From Macrostomum hystrix (taxonomy: Eukaryota; Platyhelminthes; Macrostomidae): 64,000 nt of DNA. The stretch spans positions 3,830,501 through 3,894,500 of the forward strand of contig CATNEN010000024.1 in NCBI GenBank assembly GCA_950097015.1, in the 5' to 3' direction. Both the position numbers and the translations under genes were made by a program. Positions 24,296 through 35,564 of the stretch are shown here, one piece after another. Under the pieces are notes generated by a model. That model was given only the letters and a program-made list of their open reading frames with translations. It was not told the origin of the DNA and did no database searches. How positions within the stretch are numbered: position 1 is the first letter of the stretch; the number at the start of each line of letters is the position of its first letter.

Positions 24296-25352
24296 ACATG
24301 CACACCAATATGGGATCTGGGAGCTGCGGAAATGGCGCACCAATATGGGATCTGGGAGCTGTGGAAATGGCACACCAATATGGGATCTGGGAGCTGTGGA
24401 AATGGCACACCAATATGGGATCTGGGAGCTGCGGAAATGGCACACCAATATGGGATCTGGGAGCTGTGGAAATGGCACACCAATATGGGATCTGGGAGCT
24501 GTGGAAATGGCACACCAATATGGGATCTGGGAGCTGCGGAAATGGCGCACCAATATGGGATCTGGGAGCTGTGGAAATGGCACACCAATATGGGATCTGG
24601 GAGCTGTGGAAATGGCACACCAATATGGGATCTGGGAGCTGTGGAAATGGCACACCAATATGGGATCTGGGAGCTGTGGAAATGGCACACCAATATGGGA
24701 TCTGGGAGCTGCGGAAATGGCACACCAATATGGGATCTGGGAGCTGCGGAAATGGCGCACCAATATGGGATCTGGGAGCTGTGGAAATGGCACACCAATA
24801 TGGGATCTGGGAGCTGCGGAAATGGCACACCAATATGGGATCTGGGAGCTGTGGAAATGGCACACCAATATGGGATCTGGGAGCTGCGGAAATGGCACAC
24901 CAATATGGGATCTGGGAGCTGTGGAAATGGCACACCAATATGGGATCTGGGAGCTGTGGAAATGGCACACCAATATGGGATCTGGGAGCTGTGGAAATGG
25001 CACACCAATATGGGATCTGGGAGCTGTGGAAATGGCACACCAATATGGGATCTGGGAGCTGTGGAAATGGCACACCAATATGGGATCTGGGAGCTGTGGA
25101 AATGGCACACCAATATGGGATCTGGGAGCTGTGGAAATGGCACACCAATATGGGATCTGGGAGCTGTGGAAATGGCGCACCAATATGGGATCTGGGAGCT
25201 GTGGAAATGGCGCACCAATATGGGATCTGGGAGCTGTGGAAATGGCACACCAATATGGGATCTGGGAGCTGTGGAAATGGCGCACCAATATGGGATCTGG
25301 GAGCTGTGGAAATGGCACACCAATATGGGATCTGGGAGCTATGGAAATGGCT
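24296..25352. repeat. 35-bp minisatellite open in all six frames
   Basis: About 30 units of ATGGGATCTGGGAGCTGTGG plus AAATGGCACACCAAT. Variants are almost only GCTGTGG/GCTGCGG and GGCACAC/GGCGCAC. No unit contains a stop in any frame on either strand, so six frames of about 1 kb overlap here. It lies about 200 bp downstream of the PREB stop. Confidence 0.95.
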
Positions 25353-25546
25353 AAAATGAGACCTAGAATGTGGTTAACTGGAATGAAACTGTGAGATGGT
25401 AACATTGAACTTGTAGCAGTGAATTATCCAGTGAGGTTCACAAGATTAGCAGTGGAAAATCGCACTTTAAAGAAGAGGAATTAGTGATCAGTGAACAGGA
25501 TAATTGGAATATAATCAAATCAATTAATGGGTTTTTGTACATGCTT

Positions 25547-28500
25547 TCACAGACCCAATTCGGACAGCATGTAAAAGAACAAATACACAATGATGACGGC
25601 ACCGATAAGCGGCCAGAAGCAAGAGTAGGCCGCTCTAGTAGGGCCGCGGTGCCAGCGCATCAGACAGTCGGCTGACACGGACAGCAGCTCCCAGTCGTTG
25701 CCGGCGTTGACAGACCGCAGAGGCGGCATGAACACCAGATCGGTGAGAAATACCGAATGCGCCTGCGGCAGTCGATACAGACGCTGCAAGCTGAAAGCGG
25801 CGTACACCGACACTGTGCCATCAAGAGTGCCCAGGCCGATGAACCTGCCTTCGTCACTGAGACGTAGCGCGCTGGTAAGCTCAGGACCTTCAGTGGCGGC
25901 GGTTATGAAAATAGAGTGAAAATATTTTAGAGATTTATTGAAAAGTTGAGATTCTTGCCTGTCTATGATCCTGGGCAGAAGGGATGATTTTTTGGGATTA
26001 TTATTGCCAGTCTTTGATCCTGGGAAAAGGAATGATTTTTTATTTGTTGGGATTATTATTGCCGGTCTTTGATCCTGGGCAGAAGGGATGCTTTTGATTT
26101 TTTGGGATTATTATTGCCAGTTTTTGATCCTGGGCAGAAGGGATGCTTTTTATTTGTTGGGATTATTATTGCCAGTCTTTGATCCTGGGCAGAAAGGAAT
26201 GATTTTTTATTTGTTGGGATTATTATTGCCGGTCTTTGATCCTGGGCAGAAGGGATGCTTTTGATTTTTTGGGATTATTATTGCCGGTCTTTGATCCTGG
26301 GCAGATGGGATGATTTTTTGGGATTATTATTGCCAGTCTTTGATCCTGGGAAAAGGAATGATTTTTTATTTGTTGGGATTATTATTGCCAGTCTTTGGTC
26401 CTGGGCAGAAGGGATGCTTTTGATTTGTTGGGATTATTATTGCCAGTCTATGATCCTGGGAAAAGGGATGCTTTTGATTTTTTGGGATTATTATTGCCAG
26501 TCTTTGGTCCTGGGCAGAAGGGATGCTTTTGATTTTTTGGGATTATTATTGCCAGTCTTTGGTCCTGGGAAGAAGGGATGCTTTTGATTTTTTGGGATTA
26601 TTATTGCCAGTCTTTGGTCCTGGGCAGAAGGGATGCTTTTGATTTTTTGGGATTATTATTGCCTGTCTTTGATCCTGGGAAAAGGGATGCTTTTGATTTT
26701 TTGGGATTATTATTGCCTGTCTTTGATCCTGGGAAAAGGGATGCTTTTGATTTTTTGGGATTATTATTGCCGGTCTTTGATCCTGGGAAAAGGGATGCTT
26801 TTGATTTTTTGGGATTATTATTGCCTGTCTTTGATCCTGGGAAAAGGGATGCTTTTGATTTGTTGGGATTATTATTGCCGGTCTTTGATCCTGGGAAAAG
26901 GGATGCTTTTGATTTGTTGGGATTATTATTGCCGGTCTTTGATCCTGGGAAAAGGGATGCTTTTGATTTTTTGGGATTATTATTGCCAGTCTTTGATCCT
27001 GGGAAAAGGGATGCTTTTGATTTGTTGGGATTATTATTGCCAGTCTTTGATCCTGGGAAAAGGGATGCTTTTGATTTGTTGGGATTATTATTGCCAGTCT
27101 ATGATCCTGGGAAAAGGGATGCTTTTGATTTGTTGGGATTATTATTGCCGGTCTATGATCCTGGGAAAAGGGATGCCTTTGATTTGTTGGGATTATTATT
27201 GCCGGTCTTTGATCCTGGGAAAAGGGATGATTTTGATTTGTTGGGATTATTATTGCCAGTCTTTGATCCTGGGAAAAGGGATGATTTTGATTTGTTGGGA
27301 TTATTATTGTCTGTCTATGATCGTGGGCAGAAGGGATGCCTTTGATTTTTTGGGATTATTATTGCCAGTCTTTGGTCCTGGGCAGAAGGGATGCTTTTGA
27401 TTTTTTGGGATTATTATTGCCGGTCTTTGATCCTGGGAAAAGGGATGCTTTTGATTTTTTGGGATTATTATTGCCTGTCTTTGATCCTGGGAAAAGGGAT
27501 GCTTTTGATTTGTTGGGATTATCATTGCCAGTCTTTGATCCTGGGAAAAGGGATGCTTTTGATTTGTTGGGATTATTATTGCCGGTCTTTGGTCCTGGGA
27601 AAAGGGATGCTTTTGATTTGTTGGGATTATTATTGCCAGTCTTTGATCCTGGGAAAAGGGATGCTTTTGATTTGTTGGGATTATTATTGCCAGTCTTTGA
27701 TCCTGGGAAAAGGGATGCTTTTGATTTGTTGGGATTATTATTGCCAGTCTTTGATCCTGGGAAAAGGGATGCTTTTGATTTGTTGGGATTATTATTGCCA
27801 GTCTTTGATCCTGGGAAAAGGGATGCTTTTGATTTGTTGGGATTATTATTGCCGGTCTTTGGTCCTGGGAAAAGGGATGCTTTTGATTTGTTGGGATTAT
27901 TATTGCCAGTCTTTGATCCTGGGAAAAGGGATGCTTTTGATTTGTTGGGATTATTATTGCCGGTCTTTGATCCTGGGAAAAGGGATGCTTTTGATTTGTT
28001 GGGATTATTATTGCCGGTCTTTGATCCTGGGCAGAAGGGATGCTTTTGATTTGTTGGGATTATTATTGCCAGTCTTTGATCCTGGGAAAAGGGATGATTT
28101 TGATTTGTTGGGATTATTATTGTCTGTCTATGATCCTGGGAAGAAGGAATGCTTTTGATTTTTTGGGATTATTATTGCCAGTCTTTGATCCTGGGCAGAA
28201 AGGATTCTTTTCATTTGTTGGGATTATTGCCTGTCTATGATCCTAGGAGAAACGGAATCCTGTCCAGTTCTGATCCTAAGTAAATCAAAAAATTTTAGAT
28301 CATCTCCATAGATCCATAGACCATCCGGCGCTGACCTGTTGGAATGCAGGCACGGAGGCGGTAGCCGGCTGTGAGATCCCACACGGCCAGGTGGCAGGGG
28401 GCCTTGCCCCTAGCCCGCCCGGTTGGCAGCAGGCTGGCGAAGGCGGCCTCGCTGTCGCCGGTGTCTGGTCGGCCCAGCAGGCAGTGCCTGAAGGCCACCT

Positions 28501-29566
28501 GGCCAAGGAGGCGGTCGGGCGGTGCCAGCTCAGTGACTTTGCTGCCGTCCTGGCGCCACAGCCGTGCGGCCGGTTCTCCAGGACCGCCGGCGGTGGCCAC
28601 TCGCCGGAAGCCGACGGTGGCGTCAAGACAGGCCACTTCGGAGTCGTGAGCGCGGAATTCGGCGATTAGGCTGAAGTCGGCTAGTGTGTGCAGCCGTACG
28701 ACACCATTAGACAGGCCGAGAGCAACGCCGGCGCCATCGGGGCTGACGCGGACGGCGTTGATGCCAGCCGGACAGCGGATTGAGCGGCCTTTGGCAAACT
28801 TTCGGTTGGCGTCCACCTAGTAGGGAGTGGTGGATCCATGCTTCAATAGAGGGTCAGTGGCAGAGCGGTTGACGCGTTCGCCTCTCGCACCAAGGTCCCT
28901 GAGTTCGATTCCGCGGCCAGGCCGCATTCATTTGGGGCGCAGCCGCAGAGAGAAGGCTTGGGGGCTTGTCGTGCAATTTACGCCATTGAGGGCCAACCTC
29001 CAAGGCACAGTGAAAGTGTGAACTGCCTGACGATGAGAAAGTCAGTGCAGATGTGCACACCTGTGTGAGTGTGCGCCTTAGTACAGGATCTGTGCGCGCG
29101 TGTGCTCAGGAGTCAGCGACATGGGCAGAATTGCCTCCTCGAGCTGGCTGCGGGTCTACCATGACCAAATGATGTGCCATTGCCCACAGCCCACATGCAG
29201 TTATGATTATCGTCCGTATCAATCAGTCAGTCAAGCGGATCAATTATAAAAAATGTAATTGAAACTCACCTGATACTCTTGACAAACGGATCCTTCCGCT
29301 GCCATGACAACGGCCAACGGTCCGGCGCCCAGCACACCAGCGCACATGACCGCCTCCGTGCCGGTGCTGGTCTGACCCAACGAGCGCACCTCTGGCAGGG
29401 GGCCCTGGCCTTTCTCCAGGCGGACCACCTCCAGCTGGTTTGGCACGCCAGTCTTTGACGCGCCGCCGCCGCCGCAGACGAGAATTTCGTCAAGACCGAC
29501 TGTTTCCATGCGATAAGGCGGATAGGCGAACCTGTGCAATAGGCCGATGTCCCGCTTCTTAGTCAT
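25547..29566 (-). CDS. PREB: PREB/SEC12-like Sar1 guanine-nucleotide exchange factor
   Basis: Three exons (29566-29270, 28816-28336, 25887-25547) join in phase to 372 residues; human PREB has 417. Donors are CAG|GTGAGT and ACAG|GTCAGC; acceptors are CTACTAG|GTG and TGAAG|GTCC. SEC12/PREB is an ER membrane beta-propeller that loads GTP onto Sar1 to start COPII budding. The N-terminus has the family's K+-binding loop, [13 protein letters not shown]-like strands follow ([49 protein letters not shown]). A C-terminal membrane anchor (about residues 350-372, [19 protein letters not shown]) gives the expected tail-anchored topology. The ATG aligns with the human start and sits 12 nt after TATGTTTCAG. 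Intron 1 holds a SINE, intron 2 a 2.3-kb minisatellite. Confidence 0.88.
25955..28260. repeat. 55-bp minisatellite filling PREB intron 2
   Basis: About 41 units beginning GGGATTATTATTGCCAGTCT. Variants: CCAGTC/CCGGTC/CCTGTC, GGGAAAAGGG/GGGCAGAAGG, TTTGTTG/TTTTTTG. The 5' units (25960-26400) have deletions (TTTTTATTTG, missing GATGCTT); the centre is homogeneous. The intron is 25888-28335, so the array is nearly the whole intron. Confidence 0.95.
28848..29206 (+). mobile_element. tRNA-derived SINE, family 1, full copy in PREB intron 1
   Basis: The tRNA-like head has an A box (TGGCAGAGCGG) and a B box (GAGTTCGATTCC) spaced as in pol III promoters. The body runs through GCCAACCTCCAAGGCACAGT and CTGCCTGACGATGAGAAAGT to CCCACAGCCCACATGCAG. 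It is antisense to PREB and makes up most of the 453-bp intron. It is the most complete family 1 copy here. Confidence 0.85.
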
Positions 29567-29884
29567 GTTTCGGCTGGGCTGAAACATATTAGCGCATTTT
29601 GAAAACCGGAGGACATCGTTCTTCGCAATAGGAAAATATCTAAAAGAAATGTCATTAACGCTGAGCTTTTTACCTACACAAAATTTAATCCTTCAAAGGC
29701 AACATGTGCCTAACCTTTAGAAAGAATCGACTTATTTTATCCAGAATCCTTTGAGAGTAAAATGCGTAACACTTTATAGAAACATATAATTGATTACTTC
29801 GCTATCATGTTTAAGTGTTCGCTATAATAGCGAGACTTCAAAGGAAAATTTCCGGAAAGAGCGGTTGCAGATTTAGGTGAGGAA

Positions 29885-30598
29885 AAAGCTTTTAATAGAA
29901 AGTGACGATACCAAGAAAGAAAACTAGCAAGAGAAACTACCGATACTGGGAAAGGAAACTATCTAAAGAAGGCGACGATACCGGGAAAGGAAACAGCCGG
30001 GAGGAAGTGACGATAACAGGAAACGAAACTACTGAGAGAAGGTGACGATACCAGGAAAGGAAACTAGCGGTAGGAAGTGACGATACCGGGAAAGGAAACT
30101 ACCGATAGGAAGTGACGATAACAGGAAAGGAAACAACTGAGAGAAGGTGACGATACCAGGAAAGGAAACTACTGAGAGAAGGTGACGATACCAGGAAAGG
30201 AAAATAGCGGTAGGAAGTGACGATACCGGGAAAGGAAACTACCGATAGGAAGTGACGATAACAGGAAAGGAAACTACCGATAGGAAGTGACGATAACAGG
30301 AAAGGAAACTACCGATAGGAAGTGACGATAACAGGAAAGGAAACTACTGATAGGAAGTGACGATACCAGGAAAGGAAACTACTGATAGGAAGTGACGATA
30401 CCAGGAAAGGAAACAACTGAGAGAAGGTGACGATACAAGGAATGGAAACTACCGGGAGGAAGCGACGATACCTGGAATGGAAACTACCGAGAGAAAGCGA
30501 CGATACCGGGAATGGAAACTACCGGGAGGAAGCGACGATACCGGGAAAGGAAACTACCGAGAGAAAGCGACGATACCGGGAAAGGAAACTAAGGATTA
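29885..30598. repeat. 35-bp minisatellite, block 1
   Basis: About 20 units of GTGACGATACCAGGAAAGGA plus AACTACTGAGAGAAG, with variants CCGGG, AACAGG, CGGTAGGAA and GGGAGGAA. The 3' units carry GCGACG and GGAATGG. The same unit forms the array at 31945-32605. Confidence 0.95.
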
Positions 30599-30599
30599 A

Positions 30600-31425
30600 A
30601 GGCGGTTATTCTGAGAGTAAAAGCAGAAACACATTTACATCCGAAAGAATGAACAAGCTTTAATTCGAAGAAAAATAGGAAAATGATTAGGGATCTCCTG
30701 GCTTGAAAGAAAATTATTGTTAGTGGAAGCCTTAAAAACTTGTTGACAAATGAGGCCACGTGAAAAAAACATAGATAACCTTAAACGGAACTTATTTATG
30801 AGAAAAATGAGCTTTAGGTTGGACGACCTTTTCATTCCCACTTAGATTAGAAGCCAGATTCTGCAGAGCAAGAAAGCTGTAAACAGGTCCTGTAGCCGAT
30901 GCTCTTTCATTTATGAATTTGTGTAGCAAAAGACCGCAGCAATTGCGAATGTGGATTTCTGTCTTTACCCAACCGCTAATCTTAAAACAACCACCCAGAA
31001 TTTGTTTACCCTATCAAGCTTTAGAAAAAAGCGAAAGCAGCGAACCAAGGGACCATGCTTTGAAGTCCCACAGATTTAAACCGAAGATGTTGTTGAGAAG
31101 CTGGCTATACTACCCTCCCACGCAAAATTAAGAGACTATTAATTGATAGAGAGAGTTAGTTACATAATTACAGATGAAGAAAAGCAGTGCTCACAGATCT
31201 ATTGCGCATCACTTTCTAACATCATTTTAGATCCTCTATAAAACACAAGCCCCGCCTGCACTGGTACTAGTAAACAGGTGACACTGTGTTACCTTTCAGA
31301 GCTAGTAAATATGAGTATATATGAAGCTGTCTAACAAAGCATGGACCCCATGAATTAAAGTGCACCTGGACAGGAGAAATAATTATTGCTACAATACTGA
31401 GATCCATGATTATTTAATAACCGTT
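30600..31425. other. Spacer, no gene recognised
   Basis: AT-rich. Plus frame 30913-31131 shows no known domain. Confidence 0.3.
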
Positions 31426-31570
31426 TGCATCGGATTTCTGACCGAGGAGGCGAGAGTTCGAATCTTAGGCCTAAGAAAGATAATTCGCTTCAGTTCACCC
31501 AACTGTAAAATGGGTACCGCTATAGCTGCGGTTTTGCCACTAGTTGCACACCTGGCCAAACTGGACTGCA
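31425..31570 (+). repeat. Diverged SINE, family 2-like
   Basis: A B-box-like GAGAGTTCGAATCTT is followed by CGCTTCAGTTCACCCAACTG and TAAAATGGGTACC, which parallel CTTCAGTTAACACAGCTG and TTAAATGGGTACT in the element at 50696. The tail is lost. Confidence 0.5.
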
Positions 31571-31778
31571 TCTCATTTGCATATATTTCGTCATCAATTT
31601 AATCTCATAAACTTGTCTTGCAATGAGAGAAATTCACGGGCAAACGTCGCGAATGTAACAACACCAAAACAAGTTTCAACAGCTGGAAAAATATCTAACT
31701 GGCTTAGAAAAAAGCAGTGTATTTTTTGTTAAAAAATATTGTAAATACAGTGGAGGAAAAGGAACAGGAAAATATGCA

Positions 31779-31940
31779 CACTAAATCAGAGACAAACTTA
31801 TAAAGGCTTCACAAGCTTCTTGAAGAATTGCTAAGCATATGCTAAGCATAATCAGAGAAATTCAGATGATCACTGCTAGATTGTTGCCACAAAGAATGAT
31901 AGCCACTACTTTGAACTGAGACAATTAATCAAACGAACGG
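31779..31940. repeat. 162-bp direct repeat, left copy
   Basis: Identical to 32609-32769 apart from one clear change (GGCTTCACAAG versus GGCTACACAAG). The two copies bracket the second 35-bp array. Confidence 0.9.
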
Positions 31941-31944
31941 AAAG

Positions 31945-32605
31945 TGAGGAAGTGACGATACCGGGAAACGAAACTACTGAGAGAAGGTGACGATACCAGG
32001 AAAGGAAACTACCGGGAGGAAGTGACGATACCAGGAAAGGAAACTACTGAGAGAAGGTGACGATACCAGGAAAGGACACTACTGAGAGGTGACGATACCA
32101 GGAAAGGAAACTACCGAGAGGTGACGATACCAGGAAAGGACACTACTGAGAGGTGACGATACCAGGAAAGGAAACTACCGAGAGGTGACGATACCAGGAA
32201 AGGACACTACTGAGAGGTGACGATACCAGGAAAGGACACTACTGAGAGGTGACGATACCAGGAAAGGACACTACTGAGAGGTGACGATACCGGGAAAGGA
32301 AACTACTGAGAGAAGGTGACGATACCAGGAAAGGAAACTACTGAGAGGTGACGATACCAGGAAAGGAAACTACCGGGAGGAAGTGACGATACCAGGAAAG
32401 GAAACTACCGAGAGAAAGCGACGATACCGGGAAAGGAAACTACCGGGAGGAAGCGACGATACCGGGAAAGGAAACTACCGGGATGAAGCGACGATACCGG
32501 GAAAGGAAACTACCGGGAGGAAGCGACGATACCGGGAAAGGAAACTACCGGGATGAAGCGACGATACCAGGAAAGGAAACTACCGGGAGGAAGTGACGAT
32601 ACCAG
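31945..32605. repeat. 35-bp minisatellite, block 2
   Basis: Same unit as 29885-30598, but many units are shortened to about 29 bp by loss of AGAAG (CTACTGAGAGGTGACG). The last units share the GCGACGATACCGGG variants of block 1, so the blocks have a common origin. Confidence 0.95.
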
Positions 32606-32608
32606 AGA

Positions 32609-32769
32609 CACTAAATCAGAGACAAACTTATAAAGGCTACACAAGCTTCTTGAAGAATTGCTAAGCATATGCTAAGCATAATCAGAGAAATTCAGATGAT
32701 CACTGCTAGATTGTTGCCACAAAGAATGATAGCCACTACTTTGAACTGAGACAATTAATCAAACGAACG
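32609..32769. repeat. 162-bp direct repeat, right copy
   Basis: Copy of 31779-31940. See that entry. Confidence 0.9.
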
Positions 32770-33390
32770 CTATGACATTAGATTCCTTATCGTAAATGGG
32801 GGCACGCTATTGAAGTAACGAAACCGTGTCTCATTTCAGCAATCCTTTGCATTAACAATCCAGCCTGATATAAATTTGAAAAAAAATTAAGTATGCATTT
32901 TCTCGTCTTCTTTGGTTCTAAAGCTACATCACACGAATAGGAGTGAATCACTCAATTATAATAGCAAACCTATTTCTAACTGAAAATCGGCGATGATAAT
33001 TCTACACTCGACTTCAAAAGTCAAAGGGGTCACACGCATGAAACAAAACACAGGTAATTGCACCACAATAAAGGCTGAACAAATAAAAAAACAACTAATT
33101 TTAAGAAACGAGGGGCACATTGAAAATACTAAGCCACTAGTTGTAGAACGATTTAATATTACTAAATTTTTATTGACAGATAACCAGCACCTTAATGCAT
33201 TTCTATGCAGGTGATTTAAAAAATCCGTCCTTGACGCAAAATAGTCAATTCCCACCCTGTAAAAAATTCGACTGCTTCTTCGGCGGGTTTTTTGTGCAAA
33301 ATAGGAGTGGAATCTACCAAAATGCCCCTTATCTCGCAAGAGTTAAAGAAACCACCTAGGAAGCAGCCGATGTAACCGTAAATTGTGCGG
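32770..33390. other. AT-rich spacer downstream of TDRD12
   Basis: No coding or repeat content recognised except the outer part of the foldback sequence that follows. Confidence 0.3.
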
Positions 33391-33470
33391 AAACCGCCGA
33401 AGAATCACCCGAACCAGTGGCCCATGGGACAACCAGAGAATTATTTACGGGTGATTCCTCGGCGGTTTCT
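33391..33470. repeat. Foldback (inverted repeat with about 37-nt loop)
   Basis: AAACCGCCGAAGAATCACCCG at 33391-33411 pairs with its complement at about 33449-33470, with one mismatch in 21. GATTC/GAATC and GGCGG motifs recur to 33660, suggesting the remnant of a foldback or MITE-like element. Confidence 0.6.
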
Positions 33471-33687
33471 GAGCATGGAATCTTCCAAACTGGAGGATTC
33501 TTTGGGTGATTCGATTTCGCCACCAAGAAGCACCGAGAAAACGCCCAGTTGGGTAGATTCTAAGCATGGAATCATCCGATTGGTATGTTTCCAGCGTTTG
33601 GCTGTTTTTTTTCTGGAAACACCGCAGATTCCAACTGGAATCACCCAAAGAAACATCCCTATTTTTTAGCGGGACAGAAACGGAAAG

Positions 33688-33693
33688 TTTATT
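33688..33693 (-). terminator. Polyadenylation signal of TDRD12
   Basis: AATAAA on the minus strand, five bases after the TGA stop at 33699-33701. This implies an extremely short 3' UTR. Confidence 0.55.
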
Positions 33694-33698
33694 ATCGA

Positions 33699-35564
33699 TC
33701 AGGATTCTTCAACAAATTTTCCTTCGAAATGAAAAGCGGTATCGCCAAACTGGCAATGCCGCAGATAGTTCCTAGTCATGGCTCTCTCATCGTTAGCGTC
33801 GTCGTCCAAAATGGGATTAGTCGGCCGCTGGCCCATGTCCAGGTCCGAATCGTCGGACATGCTGCCGCTACGACTTTCCGAGTCGCCATCGCCGTCCAGC
33901 TCGCCAGACAGGCCGTAAGAATTTTGGCGCTTTGAGCGTCGCTCGCGATGCCTGGCGCCTAGTTGGAGAATTCGGTCCAGACTGCGCAGGCTGGCCATGT
34001 CGGAGGCGTCCTCGTCGGCGTCGCTCAGCTCGGCCTCTTGATCTTCTTCGGCAGCGTCGCCGGTGGGGACAAACTTGCGCAGGCCTGGCAGTTTAGGCCA
34101 ATAGCCACGCTCGCGCTTGTATAGAGCCACAACGATGGTGCCGCTGGTGAGGCGGCACACTGTACGCCTGGGCACAATGGGATGCGGCAGCGGTAGCCAC
34201 AGCTGGCAGTGGGAGGTGCGGAATAGCAAGCGCTGCTCGTCAATGGTTATGGGATAAGGCTGAACAAGCTGCGAAAGCGAGTTGGAGGCCTGCTGTACCA
34301 GGCAGTTGCAGCCGAACTCTATCTGGAAGCGTCGGCCGGTCTGTGCGTAGAGGACGTCACGCGGAGTCGGCAGGCCCTCAACTAGAAGCAACTGCGGCAG
34401 CAGAACCGGCTGCATATCTGGTCTGAAATCGAATGAGACAACGGGCTCCGACAGAAGCATGGCTTGCAGATCGCGCAGCGAGCGTTGGTTAGCGCCGGCT
34501 GGTACAAGGCTGCAGAACCTGTCGAGCGAGATGGCCCTGAATGTGGCCTTGTCGACTAGACTATCGCGCCAGAGCCGGGCCAGCGCGATTGAAATAACGT
34601 CGATAGCGGGCGGACAGGCCGGCCCGCCAGCTCGGCCAAGAAGCTGCAGCAGGCGCTTCATGAGGGCGTCGAAAGCGTCGGCTCGCCGGAGGGCGCGCCA
34701 GTGGCCGCGGTGCCTGGCCAGAATGTTGATGGCGCAGGCGGCATGGGCTAGATGATTGTCAGGCGCATCAGCAGTGCCAGAGTCGGAGCGGACTCGCTGT
34801 ACCAGGGGTTCAACCAGTGGTCTAAATCGCGCAAGGTCATTATCGCTAGGCAGAAGGTAAGCGCAGCAACGGCAGAAGTCGGCCGCTGCGGCAGATGGCT
34901 GTCCTCTGAGCTCCCTGACTAGCAGGGCAACCAGATCCCGACGAGAGCGCATAGCCAGAACCAGCTGGGCGGAGGTGGACAAAGCCAGGCGAAGAACCCG
35001 AGCAGCGGGCGCGTGAGCGGGCCCGCCATCCTGATTGCGATCTAGGCAGGCTACAAGCAAGGCTAGAAATTCGTCGGCGTCGCCGCTGTTCGCCGACAAA
35101 AGCGGAGCGAACTCGTCCGGCCGGCCTTCCAGCAGTTCAGCCAAAGCGTCTAGAATGCTGGCAACTTCCGCTTCGACAGTGAGATGAGACAGCAGGAGAA
35201 GCAGAGCAATGCGAGCATCGGCCAGATCATCGACGTTGATGTTGGCAGCGATTCGCTTGGCAGAGTCTTTTAATCTCAGAAGCAGCAGTTGGTTATCGCT
35301 CCTGTCAAGCAGAATCCGGAAAGCCAGTTCGCGCAGCCCGTCGCTGCCTGTTGGCTGCCAGTCAGTAGGCAGGCGGAGCTTGTTCTGAATGTAGACATTG
35401 TGCAGACTGGCAAAGCCTAGCCTTGCCAACTCGGCAGCCGGGTCTAAACGAGCCTGCTGGCCTTCAATGACAGCAGAGGTAAGCTGAATGCTGTAGCGAG
35501 GACGAAAAATGCTGGATGATGCCGCCGAGGACTGGGGCTCATGCTGCGGAGTCACTTGAATAAT
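33699..35564 (-). CDS. TDRD12: TDRD12 last exon: helical region, CS domain, acidic tail
   Basis: Acceptor TTCCATCAG|ATTATT, phase 0. About 330 Leu/Ala/Arg-rich residues look like HEAT/ARM helices. They are followed by a CS (p23-like) domain: RDVLYAQTGRRFQIEFG, QLWLPLPHPIVP and VVALYKRERGYWPKL. A Ser/Asp-rich tail precedes TGA. Confidence 0.82.
   Translation of the reverse strand: MIQVTPQHEPQSSAASSSIFRPRYSIQLTSAVIEGQQARLDPAAELARLGFASLHNVYIQNKLRLPTDWQPTGSDGLRELAFRILLDRSDNQLLLLRLKDSAKRIAANINVDDLADARIALLLLLSHLTVEAEVASILDALAELLEGRPDEFAPLLSANSGDADEFLALLVACLDRNQDGGPAHAPAARVLRLALSTSAQLVLAMRSRRDLVALLVRELRGQPSAAAADFCRCCAYLLPSDNDLARFRPLVEPLVQRVRSDSGTADAPDNHLAHAACAINILARHRGHWRALRRADAFDALMKRLLQLLGRAGGPACPPAIDVISIALARLWRDSLVDKATFRAISLDRFCSLVPAGANQRSLRDLQAMLLSEPVVSFDFRPDMQPVLLPQLLLVEGLPTPRDVLYAQTGRRFQIEFGCNCLVQQASNSLSQLVQPYPITIDEQRLLFRTSHCQLWLPLPHPIVPRRTVCRLTSGTIVVALYKRERGYWPKLPGLRKFVPTGDAAEEDQEAELSDADEDASDMASLRSLDRILQLGARHRERRSKRQNSYGLSGELDGDGDSESRSGSMSDDSDLDMGQRPTNPILDDDANDERAMTRNYLRHCQFGDTAFHFEGKFVEES

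Noticed and set aside
26578-28240. Overlapping ORFs with [15 protein letters not shown]-type repeats
   Set aside because: They lie in PREB intron 2, antisense to the gene, and simply read a 55-bp minisatellite.
28850-28920. tRNA-Leu/Ser-like gene
   Set aside because: Head of a family 1 SINE; no 3' acceptor stem.
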